Source: Nocardiopsis eucommiae (lineage in GTDB: Bacteria; Actinomycetota; Actinomycetes; Streptosporangiales; Streptosporangiaceae). From it: DNA of 64,000 nucleotides. The stretch is from contig CP074402.1 in NCBI GenBank assembly GCA_018388625.1, positions 4,960,001 to 5,024,000 on the forward strand, in the 5' to 3' direction. The position numbers and the translations under genes were made by a program. This document shows positions 38,796 through 49,052 of this stretch, piece by piece (position 1 is the first letter of the stretch; each line of letters opens with the position of its first letter). The notes under the pieces are model-generated. The model saw only the letters and a list, made by a program, of their open reading frames with translations, had not been told where the DNA came from and searched no databases.

Positions 38796-40187
38796 ATGAG
38801 TGAGTTCCGTATCGAGCACGACTCGATGGGTGAGGTCCAGGTCCCGGCCAAGGCCAAGTGGCGGGCCCAGACCCAGCGTGCCGTCGAGAACTTCCCGATC
38901 TCGGGCCAGGGGCTGGAGAACGCCCACATCGCCGCGCTCGGCGAGATCAAGGCCGCGGCCGCCAAGGTCAACGCCGAGCTCGGCGTGATCTCCGACGACC
39001 TCGGCAAGGCCGTCCGTGAGGCCGCCCTGGAGGTGGCCGACGGCAAGTGGAACGACGAGTTCCCGATCGACGTCTTCCAGACCGGTTCGGGCACCTCCAG
39101 CAACATGAACACCAACGAGGTCGTGGCCACCGTCGCCAAGGAGCGCACCGGCCTCGACGTTCACCCGAACGACCACGTGAACGCCTCGCAGTCGTCCAAC
39201 GACGTGTTCCCGTCCTCCATCCACATCGCCGCCACCTCGGCCGTGCAGAACGAGCTGATCCCGGCGCTGCGCCACCTGGAGGGTGAGCTCACCCGCAAGT
39301 CGGTCGAGTTCGCCTCGATCGTCAAGAGCGGCCGCACCCACCTGATGGACGCCACCCCGGTCACCCTGGGCCAGGAGTTCGCCGGGTTCGCCGCGCAGGT
39401 CCGCTACGGCGTGGAGCGCCTGGAGGCCGTCCTGCCGCGCGTGGCCGAGCTGCCCCTGGGCGGCACCGCCGTCGGTACCGGCATCAACACCCCGGAGGGC
39501 TTCTCCGCCCGGGTCATCGCGGAGATCGCCGCCAACACCGGCCTGCCGCTGACCGAGGCCCGCGACCACTTCGAGGCGCAGGGCGCCCGTGACGCCCTGG
39601 TCGAGCTCTCCGGCCAGCTGCGGACCATCGCGGTCGGCTACTGCAAGATCGCCAACGACATCCGCTGGATGGGCTCCGGCCCGACCACCGGCCTCTCCGA
39701 GATCTTCCTCCCGGACCTCCAGCCGGGTTCGTCGATCATGCCGGGCAAGGTCAACCCGGTCCTGTGCGAGGCCATGCTCCAGGTCTCCTCGCAGGTCGTC
39801 GGCAACGACGCCGCCGTGGCCTTCGGCGGCGCCTCCGGCAACTTCGAGCTCAACGTGCAGCTGCCGATGATCGCGCGCAACGTGCTGGAGTCCATCCGTC
39901 TGCTGGCCAACGTCTCCACGGTCTTCGCGGACCGTTGCGTGGCCGGGATCCGGGCCAACGAGGAGCAGTGCCGCGTGTACGCGGAGTCCTCCCCGTCGAT
40001 CGTCACCCCGCTCAACCGGTACATCGGCTACGAGGAGGCCGCCAAGGTCGCCAAGCAGTCGCTGGCCGAGAAGAAGACCATCCGCGAGGTCGTGCTGGAG
40101 CGCGGCTACGTGCGCGACGGCAAGCTCACCGAGGAACAGCTCGACGCCGCCCTCGACGTCCTCAAGATGACCAACTCGCAGCAGTAG
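38796..40187 (+). CDS. fumC: Fumarate hydratase class II
   Basis: TCA-cycle enzyme interconverting fumarate and malate. 463 residues, intact. Family signatures: TGSGTSSNMNTNEVVA, NASQSSNDVFPSSIHIAA, GRTHLMDATPVTLGQEF and GSSIMPGKVNPVLCE (the fumarase/aspartase loop with the catalytic Ser). The ATG at 38796 follows GAGAGATGG. It is followed by a hairpin at 40215-40242, so it is likely monocistronic. Confidence 0.97.
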   Translation: MSEFRIEHDSMGEVQVPAKAKWRAQTQRAVENFPISGQGLENAHIAALGEIKAAAAKVNAELGVISDDLGKAVREAALEVADGKWNDEFPIDVFQTGSGTSSNMNTNEVVATVAKERTGLDVHPNDHVNASQSSNDVFPSSIHIAATSAVQNELIPALRHLEGELTRKSVEFASIVKSGRTHLMDATPVTLGQEFAGFAAQVRYGVERLEAVLPRVAELPLGGTAVGTGINTPEGFSARVIAEIAANTGLPLTEARDHFEAQGARDALVELSGQLRTIAVGYCKIANDIRWMGSGPTTGLSEIFLPDLQPGSSIMPGKVNPVLCEAMLQVSSQVVGNDAAVAFGGASGNFELNVQLPMIARNVLESIRLLANVSTVFADRCVAGIRANEEQCRVYAESSPSIVTPLNRYIGYEEAAKVAKQSLAEKKTIREVVLERGYVRDGKLTEEQLDAALDVLKMTNSQQ

Positions 40188-40214
40188 TCGTCGGAACGGG
40201 TCCACGGGACCCCC

Positions 40215-40242
40215 GGGGCACCTCGCGGAAGCGGGGTGCCCC
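40215..40242 (+). terminator. Terminator after fumC
   Basis: 12-bp stem GGGGCACCTCGC / GCGGGGTGCCCC with one wobble pair and loop GGAA, followed by CCTCGTG. Confidence 0.82.
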
Positions 40243-40368
40243 CTCGTGCGTCACCTCACCGTTCCGATCCGGAACCGGCGGCCGAGCCGTCGGAACCTTC
40301 CCCCTACCGTGGACATCGGACCAGTAGTCCGAACTTCACGCACAGAGCCCGCTCCGAGAGGGCGACAG

Positions 40369-42154
40369 ATGTCGAGTAACAGCCAGCCGACCATCGCGAA
40401 CCGCTACGTCCTGCTCCGTGAGCTGGGCCGTGGCGGCATGGGGATCGTCTGGGAGGCGCACGACACGGCCCTGGACCGGGTCGTGGCGATCAAACAGGTG
40501 CTGCTCCCCGGCCACTTCACCGACGCCGAGCGCTCCGACGCGCACGCGCGGGTCCGCCGCGAGGCCCAGTCCGCCGCGCGGATCAACCACCCCACCGTCA
40601 TCACCATCCACGACGTCTTCGAGTACGAGAACGACCCGTGGGTGGTCATGGAGCTGGTCGAGGGCGGTTCGCTCCAGGACCTGCTCGGCAACTCCGGCGC
40701 CCTGCCGCCGGAGGAGGTCGCCGACATCGCGGAGTCGCTGCTCAAGGCGGTGCGGGCGGCGGACGCGGCGGGTGTCCTGCACCGGGACATCAAGCCGGGC
40801 AACATCATGATGTCCGCCGACGGGCGGGTCATCCTCACCGACTTCGGGATCGCCACCATGGAGGGCGGTCCGGCCATCACACGGACCGGCGCGCTGATCG
40901 GTTCTCCGGAGTACATGCCGCCCGAGCGGCTGGAGGGCGGCCCGGCGGAGCACCGGGGCGACCTGTGGAGCATCGGCGTCACGCTGTACGCGGCCGTGGA
41001 GGGAGCTCCCCGTTCCGCCGCGACTCCATCACCGCCGCGATCGCCGCGGTCATCTCCGCGCCGCTCCCTCCGATGACGCGGGCCGCGTGGCTGGAACCGG
41101 TGATCACCGGGCTGCTGGAGCGGGACCCCGACCGGCGACTCACGGTGGAACAGGCCCTGGACCTGCTGCGGCGGTGCCGTGACGGGGAGGGCCCGGCCCC
41201 GGCGGGGGCCGCCGGTGCGCCCGGTGCGGCGCTGGGTGCCGCCGCCGTGAGCGGCCCGCAGACCCCCACGCGGCCGCGCATCCCTCCGGCGGCTACTACG
41301 GGCAGGGTTCCTATCCCGGCCACGACCGGGCGCGGTACACGCAGGCGGTCGGCTCGGTCGGGTACGGCGGCCACGGCGTGGGCGGTCACAGCGGCCCCCA
41401 ACCGGCTGCGGCGCACGGCGCGGGGGTCCCGGCCAAGGGCAGGCGCGGCTGTGGTCTGGGCGCCGCGCTGGCGGCGGGCACGCTGGTCCTGGCGGTGCTG
41501 CTGGTCGGCGGCCTCGTGGTGGCGCTGTCCATGCGCCCCTCAGGGCCTCCTGACGCGTCCCAGCCCGAGGTGTTCGAGCCCGGACGGGCGGAGAGCCGCG
41601 AACAGGTCGAGGACACTCCGGAGAGCGACATCCGGGTGGACGGCACTCCGCCCGAGTACGACGAGGACGCCCTCCAGACCTTCGACTCCGAGTGGTTCTC
41701 GATCGCCTACCCGGGCGGCTGGTCGCCCGACGACAGCAGGATCTCCGAGTCCATCGCCGTGTTCGTCGCTCCGGGCATGGAGCACGAGGTCGTGGTGGAG
41801 GGCTGGGAGGAGACCGAGTTCACCGGCACCGCCGAGCAGTTCCTCGCCCAGACCAGCGGCGGCACCGACATCGAGGAGGCCACCAGCGGCTACGCGCAGC
41901 ACGACTCCGAGAACTTCGACCGGGACGACTTCGAGGGCGGTCTGGCGGGGCTGGACGTCGCCATGGTCGAGGCCGACCTGGTCAACACCAACTGGGGTCA
42001 GCAGGAGCGTCGGCTCTGGGCGTACGCGGTGGTCATGGAGCAGGGCGACCACCGGGTGTTCTACCTGGTGAGCGTGAACGTGCCCCTGGCGGAGGCGGAC
42101 GACTTCGACAACGTCCACGAGGACGTGATCGAGACCTTCACCCCGCACAAGTAG
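40369..42154 (+). CDS. Receptor-type Ser/Thr protein kinase (PknB family)
   Basis: 595 residues after repair. Kinase domain at about 12-270: glycine loop GRGGMGIVWEA, Lys42 (VVAIKQV), HRDIKPGNIM, DFGIAT and GSPEYMPPERL. A Pro/Gly/Tyr-rich linker (GGYYGQGSYPGHDRARYT) leads to one helix at about 363-387 (GAALAAGTLVLAVLLVGGLV) and an acidic extracytoplasmic domain of about 200 residues with no recognised sensor fold (FSIAYPGGWSPDD). Two frameshifts (G3 at 41001-41003 and C5 at 41264-41268) are repaired by one base each, giving 596 codons. The ATG at 40369 is the likely start (GAGAGGGCG upstream). Next to a tyrosine phosphatase gene. Confidence 0.9.
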
Positions 42155-42177
42155 GTCCGCACGGCGGCCACCGCCGG

Positions 42178-42223
42178 GCACGGGAACGGCCCCGCGCACG
42201 GGTGCGCGGGGCCGTTCCCGTGC
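42178..42223 (+). terminator. Terminator after the kinase gene, duplicated sequence
   Basis: 22-bp inverted repeat beginning GCACGGGAACGGCC and closing GGCCGTTCCCGTGC. The 34 bases 42182-42215 are repeated exactly at 43051-43084 after the phosphatase gene. Confidence 0.9.
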
Positions 42224-42260
42224 TCGGGCGGGCCTCGGGCCGGGATGGCACCCTGGGCCC

Positions 42261-43036
42261 ATGAGCGACGACAGACGGATCACCTGGGAAGGGTTCTTCA
42301 ACACCCGGGACCTCGGCGGCCTTCCCACCCGCCACGGCCGCACCACCCGTCACGGAGCCTTCGTCAGATCCGCTGACCTGCGCTTCGTCACCGCCGAGGG
42401 TTGGCGGGCCGCCCACGACGCCGGTGTCCGCACCGTCGTGGACCTGCGCAACCCGGACGAGATCCGACCGGTCCGGGGTGAGGGCGCGACCAGGGCGGGC
42501 GGGTCCGCCTCCTTCACGGCGCCCACGGACGCGACCCCTCCCCACCGGAGACGCGACGCGTCGAGGTACCCATGGACGACGTGGAGGACGTCGTGTTCTG
42601 GCGGGAGGTGAACCACGGAGGGCTGAACGGGAGCCCCCTCTACTTCCGGCCCTTCCTCGACCGCAAGGCGGACCGGTGCGCGGCGGTGGTCACCGCGCTG
42701 GCCCGGTCCGGGCCCGGGGGCGTCCTCTTCCACTGCGGTGCGGGGCGTGACCGCACCGGTCTGGTCTCCCTGCTGCTGCTCTCCCTGGCGGAGGTCGAGC
42801 CCGAGGCGATCGCCGACGACTACGCGCTCTCCACCGACGCCCTCGGTCCGCTCTTCGCCGCCTTGGGCCAGGCCGACCAGGCTCCGGTGATCGCGTCACT
42901 GCTGGCCGCGCGCGGGCTCACACTCCGCGGCAGTGTCCTCGACGTCCTCGGGGACCTCGACGCACGGACCCTGCTTCTGGAGGCGGGGGTCGCCCGGACG
43001 GACCTCGACCGGGTTCGGGGGATGCTGCTGGACTGA
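42261..43036 (+). CDS. Protein tyrosine/lipid phosphatase (Y_phosphatase3-type)
   Basis: 258 residues after repair. N-terminal NTRDLGGLPTRHGR and VVDLRNPDEIRP, then the active-site loop FHCGAGRDRTGLVSLLLLSL (Cys-x5-Arg), followed by helices. It belongs to the bacterial atypical dual-specificity/tyrosine phosphatase group, which act on phosphotyrosine or phosphoinositides. One frameshift in the C4 run near 42540 is repaired by one C (259 codons). The ATG at 42261 lies about 100 bases after the kinase stop, with a strong terminator between them, so any kinase-phosphatase partnership is only a suggestion from position. Confidence 0.86.
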
Positions 43037-43050
43037 CGGGGCGCGGACAG

Positions 43051-43084
43051 GGGAACGGCCCCGCGCACGGGTGCGCGGGGCCGT
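43051..43084. terminator. Terminator after the phosphatase gene, second copy of the repeat
   Basis: Hairpin of CGGCCCCGCGCAC / GTGCGCGGGGCCG inside a 34-base sequence identical to 42182-42215. It lies between the convergent phosphatase and transglycosylase-like genes. Confidence 0.88.
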
Positions 43085-43124
43085 CCTCGTTCGGGGGATT
43101 CGGGGGGGCCGAACGGGTGCCGGA

Positions 43125-43789
43125 TCAGTACCAGCCGACGGACTGGGAGTGCGCCCAGGCGTCGCAGGGGGTGCCGTAGCGGTCCTTGATGTAGCTCAGG
43201 CCCCACGAGATCTGGGTGGCGGGGTTGGTACGCCAGTCCGAGCCGTGGGAGGCCATCTTGTCGCCGGGGAGCGACTGCGGGATGCCGTAGGCGCCGGAGC
43301 TGGGGTTCTGCGCCTGGTAGTTCCAGTTGCTCTCCTTCTCCCACAGGGGCTCCAGGCAACTGTCGAACTGGTCGGCGCCCCAGCCCTCGGCGGCGACCAT
43401 CTGGCGGGCGATGCCCTTGGGGTCGCCGGAGAAGACCGGCTCCTCGTCCGCTTCCTCCTCTTCCTCTTCCTCTTCCTCCTCGATGTCGCTGCCGCTGGCC
43501 TGGGTGGACTGCACCCCTGGCCGTTGGCGGCGTCCCTCTGGCTCAGCGCTTGCTCGCGGAGCTCCAGGAGTTCGTCCTCTGTCAACTGTTCCGAGGCGGC
43601 GAAGAACTCGTCGCCCTCGGTCTCGGTGTCGGCCGCGGGTTCCTCGGACCTCGGCACGGCGGCGCTGGCCGCCACGTCCGGGTCCACACCGTCGTCCGCG
43701 AACGCGGAGACGGCGAACGTCGCACCGGCGACCAGGGTCGCCGCACCGACCGCCGCGGTACTACGCAGCGACATTCGGTTGAGTAGCAC
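43125..43789 (-). CDS. Secreted transglycosylase-like (APF/SLT) protein, copy 2
   Basis: 221 residues after repair. Signal peptide (STAAVGAATLVAGATFAVSA), a linker with a run of about ten glutamates (EEEEEEEEEE), then an aggregation-promoting-factor/transglycosylase-like domain of about 90 residues: PLWEKESNWN (with the catalytic-type Glu), PSSGAYGIPQSLPGDKMASH and ATQISWGLSYIKDRYGTPCD. Probably cleaves or binds peptidoglycan. One frameshift in a G4 run at 43515-43518 is repaired by one base (222 codons). The GTG at 43789 has AAAGG upstream. It follows its paralogue after 43 bases on the same strand; 119 bases of the domain are identical between the two. Confidence 0.86.
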
Positions 43790-43832
43790 GATTGCCTTTC
43801 CCAAAAGGGGGTTAATGGCAGGGAAAAACCTA

Positions 43833-44533
43833 TTAATACCAGTTGTTGGCCTGCGAGTGGGACCAGGCGCCGCACGGGTTCCCGTAGCGGTCCTTGATGT
43901 AGCTCAGGCCCCACGAGATCTGGGTGGCGGGGTTGGTACGCCAGTCCGAGCCGTGGGAGGCCATCTTGTCGCCGGGGAGCGACTGCGGGATGCCGTAGGC
44001 CCCGGAGCTGGAGTTCTCCGCCGTGTGGTTCCAGTTGCTCTCCTTCTCCCACAGGGGTTCGAGGCAGCTGTGGAACTGGTCGGCGTCCCAGCCCTGGTCG
44101 AGGACCATCTGGAGCGCGATCTCCTTGGCGGAGCCCGCCGGGACCGGGGTGGCGGGTGCGGGATTTCCGGACGAACCGGAACCCGCGGAGGAACCGGGGT
44201 CGGGGGTCTCCTCCTCGGGTTCGGGCTCGGGCTCGGCGATCTCCGCGCCGGTGCCGCTGGCGGACTGGACGGCCCGCTCGGCCGCGGCCCGCACGTCGTC
44301 CCGGCCCTGCTCGCGCTGGCTCTCGCGCTCGTCGTCGTCGACGGCGGGAGGGCTCGCGAAGAACTCCTCCTGCGGCGGCTCGGGCCGTTCCAGGGGGTCG
44401 CCGCCGAAGCGGCCTGTCCGGGGTCGAGGTCGCCGGTCCGCGCGAAGGCCGAGACGGTGAACATGCCGCCCGCGACCAGTGCCGCGGCTCCGACCGCGCT
44501 CATCTGGCGCAGCGAGATCCGGTTGACTATCAA
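43833..44533 (-). CDS. Secreted transglycosylase-like (APF/SLT) protein, copy 1
   Basis: 233 residues after repair. Signal peptide (MSAVGAAALVAGGMFTVSAF), then a Pro/Glu-rich linker (EPEPEPEEETPDPGSSAGSG) different from that of the downstream paralogue, and the same C-terminal domain: PLWEKESNWNHTAENSSSGA and ISWGLSYIKDRYGNPCGAWS, ending NNWY. One frameshift in a G5 run (44394-44398) is repaired by one base, giving 234 codons. The start is TTG at 44533 with AAAGGG upstream; the same position in the paralogue is a GTG, which supports it. First gene of a two-gene unit; the leader region is long. Confidence 0.84.
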
Positions 44534-44723
44534 GATCGCCCTTTCACGTTGACGCACGCGTGTCCTGGAGTGGGATCTCGCGTGGTGTGGGTCGCCGCCG
44601 TGGGACCGCGTGGCCCGTCGTGTCCGCCGTGGAGGGGACGGAGTCGCCGTTCGACCGTCCACGGAGAGGGGCTCCCACACGGGAGGGGGTTCTCGGTGCA
44701 GCGCACTCAGCCTGCATCATCGT

Positions 44724-44752
44724 CACGGTGAAGTAACGCCAGTTTTACCGTG
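44724..44752. promoter_or_regulatory. Imperfect palindrome upstream of the wall-hydrolase genes
   Basis: Arms CACGGTGAAG and TTTTACCGTG (8 of 10 pair) around TAACGCCAG. It resembles a repressor or activator site; no regulator is assigned. Confidence 0.4.
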
Positions 44753-44760
44753 TCCTGACT

Positions 44761-44776
44761 CACATCACGGAATGTG
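44761..44776. promoter_or_regulatory. CACAT-N6-ATGTG dyad
   Basis: Perfect 5-bp arms with a 6-base spacer, the geometry of CRP/FNR-type sites, although the arm sequence differs from the TGTGA consensus. It lies in the long leader of the wall-hydrolase pair. Confidence 0.35.
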
Positions 44777-44966
44777 CGGAGTTTGCGCGCCTCTGACCTG
44801 CAAGGGAACACAAAGAGTCAGGGCCGACTCGCTGCCCCCGGCCTGTGTCACTGGTCTCCGCCACAGCCCGGGGAGACCGAGGTCACCGAGTGCCCGGGGG
44901 CCGTGCGCCGTCGACTGAGTACCCGTACGGATGCGCCGCGCCGGGTCCGCGAGGAGCATGGCCGGT

Positions 44967-47900
44967 ATGAACGCCCATGGACTCCCCCAGCCAGCCTCCG
45001 GCGCGCCCCGTCACTGCCCCGACTGCGCCGTTCCCCTCGGCCCCTCCGGCCGGGCGTGCCCGCGCTGCGGGCTCAGCCTCGTCGGGCCTACGGCGCAGCG
45101 CCTGTGGTGGATCGACACGGAACTGGAGACGCTGCGCGGACGGGAGCGGGCGCTCTCCCAGGAACGCCCCCACGTCCTGGGCCGTCTTCGACGGGAGTCC
45201 GCGGAACCGGCCCACCGCGCGAGACCCGTGCCGGTTCCTCCAGCCCCCGCGTCGGTCGGGCCTCCCTCCGCCCGCCAGCCGTCCGCCCCGGGGCCCGCGC
45301 GGACCGCCGAGGTGAGCCAGCGTTCGGCCCAGAACGTCATCCTCGGCCTCGGCGGCCTCCTCATCGGCGTCGCCGCCCTGGTCTTCGCCATCTGGACCTG
45401 GAGCGACATGAGCACCGGCACCCGCGCCGGCGTGCTCGGTCTGACCACCCTGACCTTCGCCGGGCTGGCCCTGCCGCTGCACCGGCGCGGGCTGCGCGCC
45501 ACCGCCGAGACCTTCGGATCAGTGGCGGCCGGGCTGCTCTGCGTCGACGCGCTCGCGCTCTGGCTGCTGAGCGACCAGATCAGCAACGGTCCGGGGTACA
45601 CCGCCGCCGCGCTCGCGATCATGAGCGCGCTCCTGCTGCTCTACCCCGCGCTGGTGCCGCTCCGTTCGCCCCGCGTGCTGGCGGCACTGTTCGCGCAGCC
45701 GGTGCCGGTGCTGCTGGTGGTCTCGCTGCCCAGCGACGGCAACCCCGGCTGGCTGATGGTGGTGGTCGCCGCGACCGCGCTCGCCGACCTCGTGGCCGTA
45801 CGGGTCCTCGGTGAGCCACGCCCCGGTGTCCCGGTCCGTACGCTGCGGGCCTCCGCCGTGACCCTGTGGGTTCTCACCCTGGCCGTGACCGTTGTGGCCG
45901 TCCTCGCGGCCGTCACCTACTCCTCCGGACACGACCCGCTGGGCTGGTGGTCGATGGCGACCGCCCTGCTCCTGGCCGGGGTCGTCGGTCTGCTGCTCGA
46001 CCGCTGGCGCCTGGGCGCAACCAGCCCGGGGGCTGGTCAGGGTTCGCGGTGGTCGGTCTGGGTGCCCTGGCCCTGGCTCCGCTCGTGGCCGGTCCACCGC
46101 ACCTCCCGGTGCTGCCCCGCCTGACCACCCTGCCGTGGAGCCTCGAACCGTCCGCGATGACGCTTCCCGCGCTGGAACTGCTCCAACTGGAGCAGGCGAG
46201 CACCCTCCCCCGCTGAACCTCGTCTACCTGGCCGGGATCCTGGTCGCCGCCGGACTGGCCGTGGGGGCGGTGTGGACGCTGCGCCGCTCCGCCCTGCCGG
46301 TCGTCCTCTCCCTCGTCGCCCCGGCCATCCTGCTGGCGCTCCCGCTGCTCTTCGGACTGCCCCAGGTCGTGGCGGTGGTGTGGGCTCTCCTGGCCGGTGG
46401 CGCCCTGGTGCTGGGCTCCGCGCTCCTGGGTCGGTGGACCGGCGCGGTCCCGGTGGTGAGCGGGACGCTCACGCTGGTCACCGGCCTGGTCTGGGCGCTG
46501 CCCGAGCGGTACACGACCCTGGCGGCCGTGCTGATGCTGGCCGCCACCGCACTGGTCTGCGCGATCGGGGCCCGCCGGTTCTCCGCCGACGGGACCCGGC
46601 ACGAACCTGGCGGCCGGGCGGCGACGCTCTTCATGGGCGGCATCCTGCTGTGGGCCCTGGCCCTGGTGGTCGGTGTCGCCTTCCTGCTCGGGAACCGGGG
46701 CGCGGACGGCACGGTCCAGGCCCACTGGTGGCTGCTGACCGCCGCCGCCCTGCTCTCGGGAGCGACCGCCCTGACGCTGGGCCGGGTCCTGCCTCCGGCT
46801 CCGTCCGGGAGCGGCGGGGACGTGCGCTCCGACCCGCGTCGGCTGTTCGGCGTGGTGGGTCTGGCGCTGCTGCCCTCGGCCCCTCTGCTGGCGCTGCCCG
46901 GGAACGCCCCGGCACCGCCCCTGCTTCCCGCCACGGTGCCGTTGTCGGCCCCGTCCCACGCCCTGTGGGCTCCGGCGCACGTGGTGCTCGGGGTGCCCGC
47001 TCAGGCCGGTCTCCTCGCGACTCTGGGCGTGCTGGTGGCCGGTGCCCTGGTGGCGGGGCTGGTGGCCGTCATCGACCGGCACCGCTTCCCGGCCGGTGCC
47101 GCGCTGGTCGCGCCACCGACCCTGGTCCCGCTGCCGGTGCTGCTGGGGGCGCCCTTCCTCGTCGCGGTGGTGTGGACGGCGCTGGTCGGCGCGGCCCTGT
47201 TCCTCTGGACCCACCGGCTCCGGTCCTCGCTCGCCTGGCTTCCCGGGGTGAGCGGTCTGGCCACGATGCTCCTCGCGCTCGGCTGGGCGCTCCCTCAGCA
47301 GTACGCCGCGCTGGTCGTCCTGGTGCTGCTCGCCCTCACCGCGCTGGTCTCCGCGCGGCTGCGGCACCGCCTGGACCCCCGCGTACCGGACTCCCCGAAC
47401 GGCTCGTGCACCGGCTGACCCTGACCGCGTGGGCCCTCGCCCTCACGACCGGCCTCGGTCTCCTCGTCGCCTTCGCCGTGGTGGGAACCTCCGACCAGCC
47501 GTCCGCGTGGCTGCTGGCCGCCGCCACCCTCGTGCTGGGCGCGACCGCGCTGGTACTGGGCCGCACGGACCGCGAGCGGCGGGAGCGGCCGACGGGGCGG
47601 GAGCGGCCCCTCTCCCCGTTCTCCTTCGGTGTTGTGGGCGTGCTGCTGCTGGCGCTGGTCCCGTTGCTGGCGGGCCCGCGCGGGCTCCCGGCGCTGGCCC
47701 TGTTCTCCCGGTCCCACCCCGTCGGAGGGGCGCCGCTCTCCGCCCTGCTGGAGCCCGCCCACGTGTTCGTGGGCCTGTCCGGACCGGACGACGCCCGGGG
47801 CGCGCTCACCGTCGCCGTGGGGCTGCTCACGGCCGGGGCGCTGGCCCTGGTCACGGTCCGCCTCGTGGACCGGACGCTGCTGGTCCCGGTCGGTGCTCTG

Positions 47901-48995
47901 GTGGCGCCCCTCACCCTGCTGCCGCTGCCGGTGGCGCTGGGCCTGCCCTTCCTGGTGGCCCTGCCGTGGACCCTCCTGGTCGGCGCCCTGCTGCTCGCCG
48001 GGTCCGCGCTGCTGCGCGAGGGCCGGGTCGCCTGGATCCCGTGGGCGAGCGGCCTGTTCTCGCTGGCTCTCGGGCTGAGCTGGGCGCTCTCGGAGCGCCA
48101 CACCACCGTGGCGGTCCTGATGGCGTCGGCCGCGGTCCTGTCCGTGGTCACCGCGCTCGCCCGGACCAGGTTCGTGGCGATCGCCTCCACCTCGGTGGGC
48201 ACGGCGGCCACCGGTGGTTTCGCCCTCGCGCTGCCGCTGGCCCTGGGCGCTCCGATCGAGTACGCGGTGCTCGCGCCGCTCGCCGTGGTCGCCGCCGTGG
48301 CGGCGGTCGCCCCGCGTCTGCGCGAACCACTGGTGACGGCGGCCGAGGTTCCCGCCACCGCGTGGGCCGGGGTCACCCTGCTGCTCTCCGTCCTGCACGG
48401 CGGGCGCCCGGAACTGGTGGCCACGGCCCTGGCGGTGGTCGGGGTGATCAGCCTGGCCAGCGCCGTCCGCCCGAACCGCCGGTGGTACGCGGGTGTCGGA
48501 GCCGTGCTGATGTTCCTGGCCCTGTGGACCGCCCTGGCCTCGTGGGAGGTCAACGTTCCGGAGGCCTACACGGTCCCGCCCGCGCTCGCCTTCCTGGTGA
48601 TCGGCTGGGAGTGGTCGCGCCGGGCCACCGAGGTTCCGTCGAGCTGGCTGGCCTACGGCGGCGGGCTGGCGCTGCTCCTCGGGCCGACCGTGTGGGAGGT
48701 CCTGACGGCGGACGCCATGGTCTGGCGGCTCCCGGCCGTACTGGTCGTGGGTCTGGCCGTCACCGTGTGGGGGCTGCGCGGGCGTCTGCTCGCGGCTTTG
48801 GTCCTGGGCGGCCTCGCGCTGCTCGTCACGTCGCTGCGGGCCTTCGGGCCGCCGCTGTGGGAGTGGGGCCAGCTGGCCCCCAACTGGCTGCCCTTCGCCG
48901 TGATCGGCGCGGCGCTGCTGCTCGTGGGCGCCCGCTACGAGGCCAGCCTCGCCCGCCTCAGGCGGGTCGGCCGGTACCTCTCCCGCCTTCGGTAG
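44967..48995 (+). CDS. Giant polytopic membrane protein with zinc ribbon and internal repeats
   Basis: 1,343 residues after repair. A zinc ribbon at the N-terminus (CPDCAVPLGPSGRACPRCG) and a coiled region are followed by some 35-40 membrane helices. A module of about 265 residues recurs three times, each with a block ending in WALPERYTTLAAVLMLAATA, WALPQQYAALVVLVLLALTA or WALSERHTTVAVLMASAAVL (near 46,500, 47,290 and 48,090). It resembles the SCO7613-type actinobacterial membrane proteins; function unknown. Three frameshifts (46029-46033, about 46207-46212, 47394-47397) each need one base; the frame phases agree and 4,029 plus 3 gives 1,344 codons. The ATG at 44967 lies 10 bases after GAGGAGC. 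Confidence 0.8.
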
Positions 48996-49012
48996 CGGCG
49001 CCGCACGGACGG

Positions 49013-49047
49013 GTGCGCCCGCCCCACGGGTCGTGGGGCGGGCGCAC
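49013..49047. terminator. Bidirectional terminator before the PhoH gene
   Basis: Perfect 15-bp stem GTGCGCCCGCCCCAC / GTGGGGCGGGCGCAC with loop GGGTC, between convergent genes ending at 48995 and 49053. Confidence 0.92.
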
Positions 49048-49052
49048 GCGTG

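Larger units (their letters stand above)
44534..44966. other. Divergent leader region upstream of the wall-hydrolase pair
   Basis: About 430 bases between the transglycosylase-like pair (leftward) and the large membrane protein (rightward). It contains the two inverted repeats listed at 44724-44752 and 44761-44776. I looked for the c-di-AMP (ydaO) riboswitch often found before such genes and found no convincing match. Confidence 0.5.

Noticed and set aside
42261..43036. Kinase-phosphatase operon with the gene at 40369
   Set aside because: A very strong terminator at 42178-42223 separates the two genes, so co-transcription is unlikely.
44534..44966. c-di-AMP (ydaO) riboswitch before the wall-hydrolase pair
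   Set aside because: Such riboswitches often precede these genes, but I could not find the conserved core segments on either strand.
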